Shown here in pieces: positions 48,862-58,013 of a DNA stretch of 64,000 bases. This DNA is from CAIRDP01 sp037138335 (GTDB taxonomy: Bacteria > Bacteroidota > Bacteroidia > Bacteroidales > FEN-979). Where the stretch lies: positions 62,001 to 126,000 of the forward strand of contig JBAXIO010000001.1 in assembly GCA_037138335.1 (NCBI GenBank), read 5' to 3'. Under the pieces are notes generated by a model. That model was not told where the DNA came from. It saw only the letters and a list, made by a program, of their open reading frames with translations, and ran no database searches. The translations under genes and the position numbers were made by a program. Each line of letters starts with the position of its first letter. The first letter of the stretch is position 1.

Positions 48862-50904
48862 ATGGGCAAACCTGAAAATACAAATACCGGCCATCGTTTT
48901 ACAAACAGCCTGATCAACGAAAGCAGTCCGTACCTCCTGCAGCACGCTCACAACCCTGTGAACTGGCATCCCTGGGGAGAAAGGGCCCTGGTGGAAGCAA
49001 AAACAGGGGGTAAGCTGCTGATCGTGAGCATAGGCTATGCGGCCTGCCATTGGTGCCATGTGATGGAACATGAGTCTTTCGAGGATGAAGCTGTGGCCGG
49101 ATTCATGAACGATAACTTCGTTTGTGTGAAAGTCGACAGGGAAGAAAGACCCGACCTGGACCAGGTATATATGGATGCAGTGCAACTGATTGCTGGGAAT
49201 GGCGGATGGCCATTGAATGTGATCTGTCTGCCCGATGGAAGGCCTGTGTACGGTGGAACTTATTTTCCGAAAGAGAGGTGGCTTGCAATGCTGGAACAGG
49301 TCCTGGATTTTGTAAGAAAAAATCCTGCTGAGGCGGAACAACAGGCTAAGTCACTCACCGAAGGGATCAGGGGAAGCGGGATGATCCATGAAAATAAGGA
49401 AGCAGCGGAATTCACCATGGATGACCTGGATAAGATCTTTTCAAACTGGAAAAAGGGAATTGATTTTATAAACGGCGGACTCCAGCATGCCCCGAAGTTT
49501 CCCCTGCCAGTAGGTTATGAGTTTTTGTTGCATTACCATTTTCTTTCCGGTAATGCCGATGCTTTATCGGCTGTGACCACTACACTGGATAAAATGTCGG
49601 AAGGCGGGATCTTTGACCAGCTTGGAGGTGGATTCGCACGTTATTCTACGGATGCCCTTTGGCAAGTCCCGCATTTTGAGAAAATGCTTTATGACAATGC
49701 ACAGCTTGTAAGCCTTTATTCGAAAGCATTCCAGGCGACACAAAATCCGTATTATAAAGCGGTGGTTTATGAAACATGCGGGTTTATTAAACGGGAGATG
49801 ACATCCGCCGAAGGCGCATTTTATTCTTCCCTCGATGCCGACAGCGAAGGTGAAGAGGGGAGGTTTTATGTGTGGAAATATGATGAACTGAAAAATATTT
49901 TGAATGAGGATGCCGGCTTGCTCATCGATTATTACAGCCTTACCGAAGAAGGCAACTGGGAGAACGGTCACAACATCCTTTACAGGCCTGCATCAGACAA
50001 TAAAATGGCAGAATTGTTTGCTATGCCGGAAGCGGAGCTGATGAACAGGATTGCGAAAGCAAAGAAGCTGCTGCTGGATGAACGCAGCAAACGGATACGC
50101 CCTGCCCTGGACGACAAGGTCCTTACATCCTGGAATGCCATGATGCTGAAGGCTTATGTGGATGCATACAGGACTTTTAACGATGAAGGTTTCCTGGTTT
50201 CTGCAATTACAAATGCTGAATTCATACTGCAAAACCTCAAGAATCAGGACCATCGCCTTGACAGGAACTATAAAAACGGCAGATCCTCCATCAATGGCTT
50301 CCTGGATGATTATGCTTTTACCATTGATGCTTTTATTGATCTCTGCCAGGCTGCCTTCGATGAGAAATGGCTGATTGAAGCTCAGAAGCTGATGACCTGT
50401 GTTATCGAACATTTCTATGATGAGCGCAGCGGGATGTTTTATTATACATCCGATCTTGATCCTGCCCTGGTAGCCAGGAAAATGGAAATTACCGATAATG
50501 TAATCCCTTCGGCAAATTCAGTAATGGCGAAGAACCTCTTCATCCTCGGGCGTATGTTTTATAATGAAGATTACCTGTCCAGGTCGAAAAGGATGCTGAA
50601 CAATGTAATACAGGATACATTCCGGGGAGGAGCATATTACGCCAACTGGGATATTTTAATGGCCTGGTTTGCAAGCGACCCTTTTGAAGTTGTCATTGCC
50701 GGTGACGATTGCCTGTCGAAACGCAGGGAATTTGACCGGTACTATTTACCCAATGTGTTCCTTTGCGGGGGCAGGGAAGAAGGGTCCCTCCCCATTCTCA
50801 AAGGCAGATTTGCAGGGGGGCCTTCAATGATTTACGTTTGCAGGGATAAAGTGTGTAAAATGCCCGTGAGCGAGGTGGCGGAAGCAGTTAAACAAATTTT
50901 ATAA
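48862..50904 (+). CDS. YyaL-like thioredoxin-domain protein (DUF255)
   Basis: 680 residues. The N-terminal thioredoxin-like DUF255 domain has SPYLLQHAHNPVNWHPWGER, GYAACHWCHVMEHESFED (redox motif CHWC), VDREERPDLDQVYM and GNGGWPLNVICLPDGRPVYG. The C-terminal 450 residues form an (alpha/alpha)6 barrel like N-acylglucosamine epimerases (PHFEKMLYDNAQL, LDADSEGEEGRFYVW, LTSWNAMMLKAY). Homologues are SSP411/SPATA20 and YyaL. The reaction is not established. Confidence 0.93.
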   Translation: MGKPENTNTGHRFTNSLINESSPYLLQHAHNPVNWHPWGERALVEAKTGGKLLIVSIGYAACHWCHVMEHESFEDEAVAGFMNDNFVCVKVDREERPDLDQVYMDAVQLIAGNGGWPLNVICLPDGRPVYGGTYFPKERWLAMLEQVLDFVRKNPAEAEQQAKSLTEGIRGSGMIHENKEAAEFTMDDLDKIFSNWKKGIDFINGGLQHAPKFPLPVGYEFLLHYHFLSGNADALSAVTTTLDKMSEGGIFDQLGGGFARYSTDALWQVPHFEKMLYDNAQLVSLYSKAFQATQNPYYKAVVYETCGFIKREMTSAEGAFYSSLDADSEGEEGRFYVWKYDELKNILNEDAGLLIDYYSLTEEGNWENGHNILYRPASDNKMAELFAMPEAELMNRIAKAKKLLLDERSKRIRPALDDKVLTSWNAMMLKAYVDAYRTFNDEGFLVSAITNAEFILQNLKNQDHRLDRNYKNGRSSINGFLDDYAFTIDAFIDLCQAAFDEKWLIEAQKLMTCVIEHFYDERSGMFYYTSDLDPALVARKMEITDNVIPSANSVMAKNLFILGRMFYNEDYLSRSKRMLNNVIQDTFRGGAYYANWDILMAWFASDPFEVVIAGDDCLSKRREFDRYYLPNVFLCGGREEGSLPILKGRFAGGPSMIYVCRDKVCKMPVSEVAEAVKQIL

Positions 50905-50914
50905 GCCGTGTTAA

Positions 50915-51175
50915 ATGAAACGTAAATTCTTTAGGATTCTCGGGGTTTCCCTGATCATATTAACATGGATCATCTGGGGGGTGATCTTTATCCTCCCATT
51001 TCTAAAACTTACCCTGAAACAGTATGCTATTATTTACCCTGTTCTTTTAGCTTCAACCAGTATCTTCTGGGTTGGAGCCGCCCTGGTTGGAAAAGAACTG
51101 GTTCAAAAATATAATCTCCTCCCGAAGATCAAAAAGTGGTTCAAAAGAGCCGTCAGCTCCATGAAAAAGGATTAA
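50915..51175 (+). CDS. Small membrane protein (transporter-suffix-like)
   Basis: 86 residues with two membrane helices (ILTWIIWGVIFILPFLKLTL; IYPVLLASTSIFWVGAALVG) and a basic tail. It resembles the short transporter-suffix proteins found alone or as the end of transporters. It lies 10 bp after the YyaL-like gene and is likely co-transcribed. Confidence 0.7.
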   Translation: MKRKFFRILGVSLIILTWIIWGVIFILPFLKLTLKQYAIIYPVLLASTSIFWVGAALVGKELVQKYNLLPKIKKWFKRAVSSMKKD

Positions 51176-51283
51176 ATCAAATCCCGGGTCGACTGTGTTT
51201 GGCTTGCGTAAAAATTGTTCGATAATTGTTGTTTTATGTGCCGGCTTTAACTGAACTTTGCATTATAATTTTAAGGTATAATC

Positions 51284-52291
51284 ATGGCAATACTAATGAA
51301 AATAAGGAAGCTTGGAAAAAACGGTCCGGAAGTTTCAGCCCTGGGCCTCGGCTGCATGGGTATGAGCTATTCTTACGGCCAGCCGGGCGATAAGAAGGAG
51401 ATGATCTCTTTGATTCGGACTGCCGTTGAACGTGGTGTCACTTTTTTTGATACTGCGGAAGTCTACGGACCGTTCATCAACGAGGAACTGCTGGGCGAAG
51501 CACTGGCACCCCTCCGTAAACAAGTCGTGATCGCCACGAAGTTCGGCTTCAGGCTGGATCCGGCCGGCGGACCGAAATGGATAGGTCTTGACAGCCACCC
51601 GAAACATATTAAAGCGGTGGCCGAGGCTTCGCTTAAACGCCTGAGGACCGATGTGATCGACCTGTTTTACCAGCACAGGGTCGATATCAATATCCCAATG
51701 GAGGATGTGGCCGGGGCGGTGAAAGACCTTATCAGCGAAGGCAAGGTGAAATATTTCGGGCTTTCCGAGGCGAGCGTGAAATCGATCCGCCAGGCCCATG
51801 GCGTACTTGAGGTTACCGCCCTTCAAAGTGAATACTCCATGTGGTGGAGGGAACCGGAAACTGAAATCCTGCCCGTGGTTGAAGAACTCGGGATCGGCTT
51901 CGTGCCTTTCAGCCCGCTGGGCCGGGGTTTCCTCACAGGAAAGATTGACGAAAATACTACCTTCGATGCCAGGGACTTCCGGGCGAACCTCCCGCGTTTC
52001 ACCCCCGAAGCACTTAAAGCAAACCAGGCGCTGGTGGAACTTCTTAAAGGGATCGCGGTACGTAAAAATGCCACTCCCGCCCAGATCGCGCTCGCCTGGC
52101 TGCTCGCCCAAAAACCCTGGATAGTTCCCATCCCGGGCACGAAGAAGTTGGAGCGCCTGGATGAAAACCTGGGTGCGGTTTCTGTTGAATTGACTGCGGA
52201 TGACCTTCTCGAAATCGAAGAAGCTTCCTCCAGAATCAAGATCCAGGGCGGAAGGTACCCCGAGAACCTGCAGAAGATGACAGGGAAGTAA
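51284..52291 (+). CDS. Aldo/keto reductase
   Basis: 335 residues of the AKR superfamily, YajO/AKR13-like. The TIM barrel shows LGLGCMGMSYSYG, FFDTAEVYGPFINEELLGEA (catalytic Asp and Tyr), VVIATKFGF (catalytic Lys), DLFYQHRVD (catalytic His) and the cofactor segment WIVPIPGTKKLERLDENLGA. It reduces aldehydes or ketones using NADPH. ATG at 51284 assumed; a second ATG at 51296 is possible. It sits before an NAD(P)H alcohol dehydrogenase, so both may be part of aldehyde detoxification. Confidence 0.93.
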   Translation: MAILMKIRKLGKNGPEVSALGLGCMGMSYSYGQPGDKKEMISLIRTAVERGVTFFDTAEVYGPFINEELLGEALAPLRKQVVIATKFGFRLDPAGGPKWIGLDSHPKHIKAVAEASLKRLRTDVIDLFYQHRVDINIPMEDVAGAVKDLISEGKVKYFGLSEASVKSIRQAHGVLEVTALQSEYSMWWREPETEILPVVEELGIGFVPFSPLGRGFLTGKIDENTTFDARDFRANLPRFTPEALKANQALVELLKGIAVRKNATPAQIALAWLLAQKPWIVPIPGTKKLERLDENLGAVSVELTADDLLEIEEASSRIKIQGGRYPENLQKMTGK

Positions 52292-52307
52292 ATAAATCAA
52301 TATAAAC

Positions 52308-52352
52308 CCCGGGGCAGAGCCCTGGAACCGGGTTCCGCCCCAGGGGCGGGGA
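52308..52352. repeat. GC-rich inverted repeat between the reductase and dehydrogenase genes
   Basis: CCCTGGAACC / GGTTCCGCCCCAGGG forms a long imperfect hairpin. It is a terminator or REP-like element; there is no T-run. Confidence 0.5.
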
Positions 52353-52389
52353 ATTTACCGGGAGAGATTAAATAAAAGGAGATAACATT

Positions 52390-53556
52390 ATGCTGAATTT
52401 TGAATTGTACAACCCTACCCGAATCATTTTCGGGAAGGACAGGCTCGAGAGTATCGACAAATATGTACCTGCGGGTGCGCATGTGCTCATCACCTACGGG
52501 GGCGGAAGCGCTCTGAAAAGCGGGCTCATCGCAAGGATCAGAAAAGTTCTTGGAAACAGGAAGGTGGATGAATTCGGGGGCATAGAACCCAATCCGCGCT
52601 ATGTGACCCTGATGAAAGCCGCTGCGGTGATAAGAAAGGAAAAGATCGATTTCATCCTTGCAGTGGGAGGGGGCTCGGTAATCGACGGAACCAAGTTCAT
52701 CTGCCTGGCATCTTACTTCAAAGGAGATGCACTGGAAATCCTGAAAGCGGGATTCAGGCCGATCACCCCTGCTGAAGTTGAAAAAAACGTTCCCTTTGCC
52801 GCTGTCCTCACATTACCGGCCACCGGTTCGGAGATGAACAGCGGGGGAGTGATCAGTTACGCCCACGGAAAATTTCCATTCAAGAGCGATATGACCTTTC
52901 CTGTATTTTCAATCCTGGATCCTTCACTTTCCTTTACACTTCCACAGGTACAGCTTGCCAACGGGGTGGTTGACGCATTCGTGCACACTACCGAGCAATA
53001 CCTTACCTACCCTGTTGATGCAAGGTTGCAGGACCGGATGGCTGAAGGCATTCTTCAAACCCTGGTTGAGATCGGGGCAACAAACATTGCTGAACCTGAA
53101 AACTATGATGCCCGGGCTAACCTATACTGGAGCGCGACTATGGCATTGAATGGTTTCATCGGGGCCGGTGTGCCCCAGGACTGGGCCACGCATATGATGG
53201 GGCATGAGATTACCCACCTGTTCGGGATAGACCATGCACAAACATTAGCCATCATCCTGCCGGCCCTGCTTGAAGTAAGGCGCAAGAAGAAACATGCCAA
53301 GCTCCTTCAGTACGCCGAAAGGGTATGGAATATCACCGAAGGCAGCGAGGACGAAAAGATCACCCTGGCAATCAAAAAGACCCGTGATTTCTTTGAAAGC
53401 CTGGGTTTAAAAACTCGTCTTTCGGAACGTGGGATCAAGCCCGAACAGGTCGATATTTTAGTCGAACACCTCAGGGCACACGGGTTTACGGCCCTGGGCG
53501 AAGCCGGCGACCATGACCTGGAAACAAGCCGCGAAATCCTTACGAAAGCCCTGTAA
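52390..53556 (+). CDS. Iron-containing alcohol dehydrogenase (YqhD/BDH-like)
   Basis: 388 residues: NFELYNPTRIIFGKD, VLITYGGGSALKSGL, the cofactor loop ILAVGGGSVIDGTKF, LTLPATGSEMNSGGVI, and the metal-binding residues in VVDAFVHTTEQYL, THMMGHEITHLFGIDHAQ. It is of the butanol-dehydrogenase/YqhD group that reduces short aldehydes using NADPH. It follows the aldo/keto reductase by about 100 bp. Confidence 0.94.
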   Translation: MLNFELYNPTRIIFGKDRLESIDKYVPAGAHVLITYGGGSALKSGLIARIRKVLGNRKVDEFGGIEPNPRYVTLMKAAAVIRKEKIDFILAVGGGSVIDGTKFICLASYFKGDALEILKAGFRPITPAEVEKNVPFAAVLTLPATGSEMNSGGVISYAHGKFPFKSDMTFPVFSILDPSLSFTLPQVQLANGVVDAFVHTTEQYLTYPVDARLQDRMAEGILQTLVEIGATNIAEPENYDARANLYWSATMALNGFIGAGVPQDWATHMMGHEITHLFGIDHAQTLAIILPALLEVRRKKKHAKLLQYAERVWNITEGSEDEKITLAIKKTRDFFESLGLKTRLSERGIKPEQVDILVEHLRAHGFTALGEAGDHDLETSREILTKAL

Positions 53557-53579
53557 GCAATTGACCCATTGAAAACCTG

Positions 53580-54842
53580 CTACTTTTTCAACAGGCAGTC
53601 ATCGATTTGCCTGAGCAGGTTACGAAACAGCTCGGTGCTGTAATTACGCTGGAAATACGCAATACGGCCGTGCCTGTCGACAAGGAAGAAGTTGGGGTAA
53701 CTGAGTATCCCGTATTTCTTCTCTATAACAGAGGCGTTATACAGGCAGATCCCTTCAAGACCATGATCATTGGCGTATTTCTGAACTTTCTCCCGGGTGT
53801 CGGCAGCACTGGAAAAGACATTGATGAAGAGCAGATCCTTCCTGTCATTGTATTTCCGGCGCAGTTCTTTCATGACTTCAGCCCCGTACAGGCCATGAAT
53901 GCACCAGGTTGAAGTGAAATCGAGGACGATTATTTTGCCCGCCAGGCTGTCGGAAGAAACAAAACGGCCTGTTTTCATTTCGGGCAACAGCCAGCCCGGT
54001 GCCTGGTCGCCGATCTTAAATGGTTCAGAGACGGGAAGGTTATCGTTGATTTCAACTTCTTTGGGAAGGCTTTTATCGCCCATCAGGTAATCGAAGCGGG
54101 GTGCAGATGATTTGATCTTTGAATATTTCACACTGGTATACTGCCCAACCGCTATGTTTTCCCTGTTCAATGAAACACTCCCTCCCCTGAAATCCTTTAT
54201 TACCGCGACCGGCAGGTAAGTATGCCTGTCAACCAGGATCAGCTTTGAATATGAAAAGTTCTTTTTTGGCCTGTCAAGCCTGATCCCGCAGCATTTCACC
54301 CCGTCGACCAGGGTATCGCTGATCACCTTCAGGCGTACCCCGCTTCCGGGTTTATCGGCCGATGTTTCATCAAGTATCGAGTTTATCTCCGTGACGGACT
54401 TGAACAGGGAGAATATGTAATAACTTATGGAAGTCACCTCGGGTGCAGATGAGCCGTTCGGCAACCTGGTTGACCTGAATCTTTCAGGATTGTCTTTTAC
54501 CGACAGCCTGATTATGAAGTTATAATACTCGGGACTGTAAGAATAAAATGCGTTGCCGTTATACTTGTAAAATCCCTGGTTCCCTGTCGAAAAAAAATAA
54601 TACATCCCGGCGATCGTGTCGGACGGTATTCTTTTTAAACTGCAATCGGCAGCAAAACGGTTTGTGTCGCCGCTCAGGATGTTGGTTTGGCATATATCAA
54701 CATGGTAGCTTGTTTTTTCAAGCCCGTCGATGGCCCGTACTGACTTCTCAAGTATCTCCTTTGCATCCTGTGCCCTCAGCAGCAGGGTAAATAGGAGGGA
54801 AGCGGTGATCAGGAATGTTCTCATTGGAGAGTGGAATTTCAA
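53580..54842 (-). CDS. TlpA-like thioredoxin-fold protein lacking the second active-site cysteine
   Basis: 420 residues with a signal peptide (RTFLITASLLFTLLLRAQ). The N-terminal about 270 residues form a beta-rich domain similar to outer-membrane lipoprotein-sorting proteins. The C-terminal thioredoxin fold runs IGDQAPGWLLPEMKTGRFVS, KIIVLDFTSTWCIHGLYGAE, LSYPNFFLVDRHGRI. The CxxC is CIHG, so only the first cysteine remains and a dithiol-disulfide cycle is not possible in the usual way. It may be a single-cysteine isomerase or a non-redox carrier. Confidence 0.85.
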   Translation of the reverse strand: MKFHSPMRTFLITASLLFTLLLRAQDAKEILEKSVRAIDGLEKTSYHVDICQTNILSGDTNRFAADCSLKRIPSDTIAGMYYFFSTGNQGFYKYNGNAFYSYSPEYYNFIIRLSVKDNPERFRSTRLPNGSSAPEVTSISYYIFSLFKSVTEINSILDETSADKPGSGVRLKVISDTLVDGVKCCGIRLDRPKKNFSYSKLILVDRHTYLPVAVIKDFRGGSVSLNRENIAVGQYTSVKYSKIKSSAPRFDYLMGDKSLPKEVEINDNLPVSEPFKIGDQAPGWLLPEMKTGRFVSSDSLAGKIIVLDFTSTWCIHGLYGAEVMKELRRKYNDRKDLLFINVFSSAADTREKVQKYANDHGLEGICLYNASVIEKKYGILSYPNFFLVDRHGRIAYFQRNYSTELFRNLLRQIDDCLLKK

Positions 54843-54879
54843 AGGTCCAAATTACAACTATTTCGCCGACCAGCCACCA

Positions 54880-54950
54880 GCCATAAGCCATGAGTCACCA
54901 GTCACCAGTCACTATTCACTGTTCACTGTTCACTGTTCACTGTTCACTCT
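54880..54950. repeat. Heptamer repeats (CACCAGT and TTCACTG)
   Basis: CACCAGT x2-3 then CACTATT and CACTGTT x4: about nine consecutive 7-bp units. Confidence 0.88.
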
Positions 54951-55025
54951 TAAATCGTAATTATTCGCATTATTGTTAATTTTATTGGTGCTCATTTCGG
55001 CTTCGCCGAACGTACATCGTAAATC
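54951..55025. repeat. MITE/REP-like repeat, second long copy
   Basis: 75 bp very similar to the right part of 7084-7179: AATCGTAATTATTCGC, TTATTGTTA, TTATTGGTGCTC, then hairpin TTCGGC-TTC-GCCGAA (54996-55010) and CATCGTAAATCC. The inverted ends AAATCGTAA / ATCGTAAAT flank it. Confidence 0.8.
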
Positions 55026-55034
55026 CCTAATTGT

Positions 55035-55042
55035 TATCTTTG
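55035..55042 (+). promoter_or_regulatory. -7 promoter element of the carbamoyltransferase gene
   Basis: TATCTTTG, 10 bp after the REP-like repeat and 47 bp before the ATG. Confidence 0.7.
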
Positions 55043-55089
55043 CAGCCCGTCATCCGCAAACAATAAACACTTTATAAAAACACAATCGT

Positions 55090-56091
55090 ATGGCATTCAA
55101 TCTCAGAAACAGGAATTTTTTAAAGGAACTGGATTTCACTCCCAGGGAAATGCGCTTTTTGCTGGACCTGGCTATTGACCTCAAAAAGGCCAAGTACACA
55201 GGAACCGAGCAGCAGAAGCTAAAGGGAAAGAACATCGCACTGATCTTCGAAAAGGCATCTACACGCACCCGCTGCGCTTTCGAAACAGCCGCTTACGACC
55301 AGGGAGCTAACGTAACTTACCTCGGTCCCGAAGGTTCGCATATTGGCAAAAAAGAAACGATGAAGGATACGGCCCGCGTTCTGGGGCGTATGTATGACGG
55401 CATAGAATACCGCGGCTTCGGTCAAAAGATCGTTGAGGAACTTGCCGAATACGCAGGGGTCCCGGTATGGAACGGGCTTACCAACGAGTTCCACCCGACC
55501 CAGATCCTGGCCGATTTCATGACGATGATGGAGCACAGCGACAAGCCCCTGCACCAGGTGGCTTTCGTGTATTGCGGTGATGCCCGTAACAACATGGGGA
55601 ACTCTCTCATGGTGGGCGCTGCTAAAATGGGGATGGATTTCAGGGCTTTCGCGCCTAAGAAATTCTGGCCCGAGGAAAGCCTGGTGAAGATCGCCAAAGA
55701 AATCGCAAAGTCAACCGGGGCTAAAATAACGCTCACCGAAAAACTGAACGAAGCCGTGAAGGGTGTCGATTTTGTTTACACCGATGTATGGGTTTCCATG
55801 GGCGAATCGAAGGAGGCCTGGGACGAGCGTATCAAGCTGATGCTTCCTTTCCAGGTGAATTCAAAACTGATGAAGGCTACGGGAAATCCTAAAGTGAAAT
55901 TCATGCACTGCCTGCCGGCTTTCCACAACAAGGATACTGAAATAGGTCTCGATATCTACAAAAAATATAAGCTCGACGGGCTGGAAGTGACCGAAGATGT
56001 ATTTGAATCGGAAGCATCCATAGTATTCGATGAGGCCGAAAACCGCCTGCATACCATCAAGGCGGTGATGGTGGCTACGCTGGGAAACTGA
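55090..56091 (+). CDS. argF: Ornithine carbamoyltransferase
   Basis: 333 residues. It transfers the carbamoyl group from carbamoyl phosphate to ornithine to give citrulline. Motifs: FEKASTRTRCAFE (carbamoyl-phosphate loop STRTR), HPTQILADFMT, VYCGDARNNMGNSLMVGAAK, DVWVSMGESKE (SMG ornithine loop), FMHCLPAFHN (HCLPA). The length and the SMG loop fit OTCase better than N-acetylornithine transcarbamylases, which have a proline-rich loop. No other arg genes are next to it, so a role in biosynthesis or in the deiminase route is open. Confidence 0.94.
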   Translation: MAFNLRNRNFLKELDFTPREMRFLLDLAIDLKKAKYTGTEQQKLKGKNIALIFEKASTRTRCAFETAAYDQGANVTYLGPEGSHIGKKETMKDTARVLGRMYDGIEYRGFGQKIVEELAEYAGVPVWNGLTNEFHPTQILADFMTMMEHSDKPLHQVAFVYCGDARNNMGNSLMVGAAKMGMDFRAFAPKKFWPEESLVKIAKEIAKSTGAKITLTEKLNEAVKGVDFVYTDVWVSMGESKEAWDERIKLMLPFQVNSKLMKATGNPKVKFMHCLPAFHNKDTEIGLDIYKKYKLDGLEVTEDVFESEASIVFDEAENRLHTIKAVMVATLGN

Positions 56092-56097
56092 TCCCGC

Positions 56098-58002
56098 TTA
56101 CTGTTTCAGGCACATCCCTATCATCAGCTCGATTTCATTCTGCAGCTTCTCTGCACTTTCAAAACCTACGCTTTTGAACCGGATCATTCCGTTTTTATCG
56201 ATGATGAATTTGGTAGGGATCCCCTCGACTTTGTATTTGCCTATCACCTGGTCGTCATAATCCATGAGCACGGTGAAGCTATATTTACTGCCGGAAATGA
56301 AATCTGAAGCTTTTTTCAGTTTTTCGGCCGCCTCGCCCTTTTCCCATGAGTCGACGAACAGGAACTGAACATCGGGATTGCTGCTGAATTTTTTCACCTC
56401 TTTCTGCATGCTGGGAAGTGATGCTTTGCAGGGTCCGCACCAGGTGGCCCAGAAATCGATCACGACCACTTTCCCCCTGAGTTTTTCCAAATCAACTTCT
56501 TCTCCCTGCATGGTCTTTAATTTAAATACAGGCGCGTTCTCACTGAGCATGCTCTTTTTGAGCCCGGCTTCGATCTTAAGCTGTGCTTCTTTCTCAAGAG
56601 CCTGGATGTATGTGTCAAAGCCGGCGTCGGATTTTTTCTCTGTGATATAAAGCCTCTTCAGCACTTCCTTTGCCGCTGATCCTGCCTTCCCATCCCTGAC
56701 AAACTGCTCAAGCTGTGGTTTGCATTTGGAGGCGGGCAATGTTTTTTCGGCCAGCAGGGCCCAGGTATCGTTTAAACTTGCATCACTCCCTTTGGTAATT
56801 GTGATTGCGGCTTCCTGGGTGTAAGAGAAGCCCTTTTTGTAATTTCCCAGTTTAAACAGGACCATGGCATAGGTGTCGGCATAGCTGGCATAGGTCCTTT
56901 CCCTCTGTTTTGCCCATGCACTGGTGGTGATGTAAACAGGCTTGGTGCCGGAGGGTGCAGTCACTTCTTTCTTTGCTGTTGCGGTCGCCCATGCCGACAT
57001 TTCTTCGGCCTTTTGCAGGTTCTCGCCGTTTTCCTGCATTTTCCAGGCAAGATCGTTGTAAATGGATGCAAGGGTCATTTTGTCGCTGAAACCGGTCTCC
57101 TGCTGCTTCAGAAGGTCCCATTGCTTATTTTCGGCATAGCCCTGGATGATGATGATTTCACAATTCGATTTCAGGTCTTTGTACTCTTTCCACTTTGGAT
57201 CGGTTTCAATGTTGGAAATTATGGTTTTTGCAAGCTCCGTTCTTTTGTCCTTGTCCTCAGTCGAGTAAAACTGTTTTAAGGCCTCCATGATCTTCCACGT
57301 CCCGTCGGGGAATTTTACCTTTTCAAGACTGTCGATGAAGGCCGACTGGGCAGGAAGTTTGGCCGTGCTGTAAAGGCTTTTCACCCTCGTGAAATCCTTT
57401 TCCTTTGTAAGCCCGGCTTTCATGGCCGATTCGATCTCCTTTTCTATAATGCCCTGGAGCTGGTCTTTCTTCAGTTTCCCTATAAGATAATAATAGATCG
57501 CTTCATTTGCCCTGGCGTTTTCGGGGTAAAGCGAACGTTCTTTTTCGATCGCAGCCAGTGCTTTTTCAGGGTTGGCTGTAACACCTGAATTCGTGCACAG
57601 GTTCATGAAATAATTGGAAAGGCTTGCATAGCTTCCCTTGCAGATCTTGCCGCCCTTCCATAACTGGATGGTATACCCGTCATTGAAATTATTGTCGAAT
57701 GTCTCACCGGTGAAAAAAGCAAGCTGGATGAAGTTCACCGAAGTATCGGTGGTGATGGTTGCAGTATAATCCTTAACCGAAAGGGTGAGGGGTAAGTCGT
57801 CGGCTGTTGTCCCTGAACTCCTGTACAGGTAGAATGCAGCCTCAACTTTTTTGGAGGTATTTGCCAGGTCGCCTGCCGGGCGGTAGGTGATGGTGATGAC
57901 ATCACCGGGTTTGGGGTTTGCCGGCTGGATCGTGATATTCTGCTGGCCTTTGGATACAACGCCTGCAAATAAAGCAAGCATAAGGATCATTAGTTTTTTC
58001 AT
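56098..58002 (-). CDS. TlpA-family periplasmic thiol-disulfide protein with long helical region
   Basis: 634 residues with a signal peptide (LMILMLALFAGVVSKG). N-terminal Ig-like domain (ITIQPANPKPGDVITITYRP), then a helical TPR-like middle (residues about 130-480), then a TlpA/ResA thioredoxin domain with VVIDFWATWCGPCKASLPSM (CGPC) and GIPTKFIIDKNGMIRFKSVG. It acts on disulfides in the periplasm. It converges on argF with only 6 bp between stops. Confidence 0.92.
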   Translation of the reverse strand: MKKLMILMLALFAGVVSKGQQNITIQPANPKPGDVITITYRPAGDLANTSKKVEAAFYLYRSSGTTADDLPLTLSVKDYTATITTDTSVNFIQLAFFTGETFDNNFNDGYTIQLWKGGKICKGSYASLSNYFMNLCTNSGVTANPEKALAAIEKERSLYPENARANEAIYYYLIGKLKKDQLQGIIEKEIESAMKAGLTKEKDFTRVKSLYSTAKLPAQSAFIDSLEKVKFPDGTWKIMEALKQFYSTEDKDKRTELAKTIISNIETDPKWKEYKDLKSNCEIIIIQGYAENKQWDLLKQQETGFSDKMTLASIYNDLAWKMQENGENLQKAEEMSAWATATAKKEVTAPSGTKPVYITTSAWAKQRERTYASYADTYAMVLFKLGNYKKGFSYTQEAAITITKGSDASLNDTWALLAEKTLPASKCKPQLEQFVRDGKAGSAAKEVLKRLYITEKKSDAGFDTYIQALEKEAQLKIEAGLKKSMLSENAPVFKLKTMQGEEVDLEKLRGKVVVIDFWATWCGPCKASLPSMQKEVKKFSSNPDVQFLFVDSWEKGEAAEKLKKASDFISGSKYSFTVLMDYDDQVIGKYKVEGIPTKFIIDKNGMIRFKSVGFESAEKLQNEIELMIGMCLKQ

Positions 58003-58013
58003 GTATTCTTATT

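Noticed and set aside
52189..52206. Another M-box copy (ATTGACTGCGGATGA)
   Set aside because: It lies inside the aldo/keto reductase codons for ELTADDLLEI, a normal family segment, and the G-rich half is absent; chance match.
51335..52300. Open frame of 321 codons opposite the aldo/keto reductase
   Set aside because: Antisense shadow of a well-conserved enzyme; no family features.
55044..55064. M-box-like GTCATCCGCAAAC upstream of argF
   Set aside because: Only the CATCCGCA core matches; no G-rich part.
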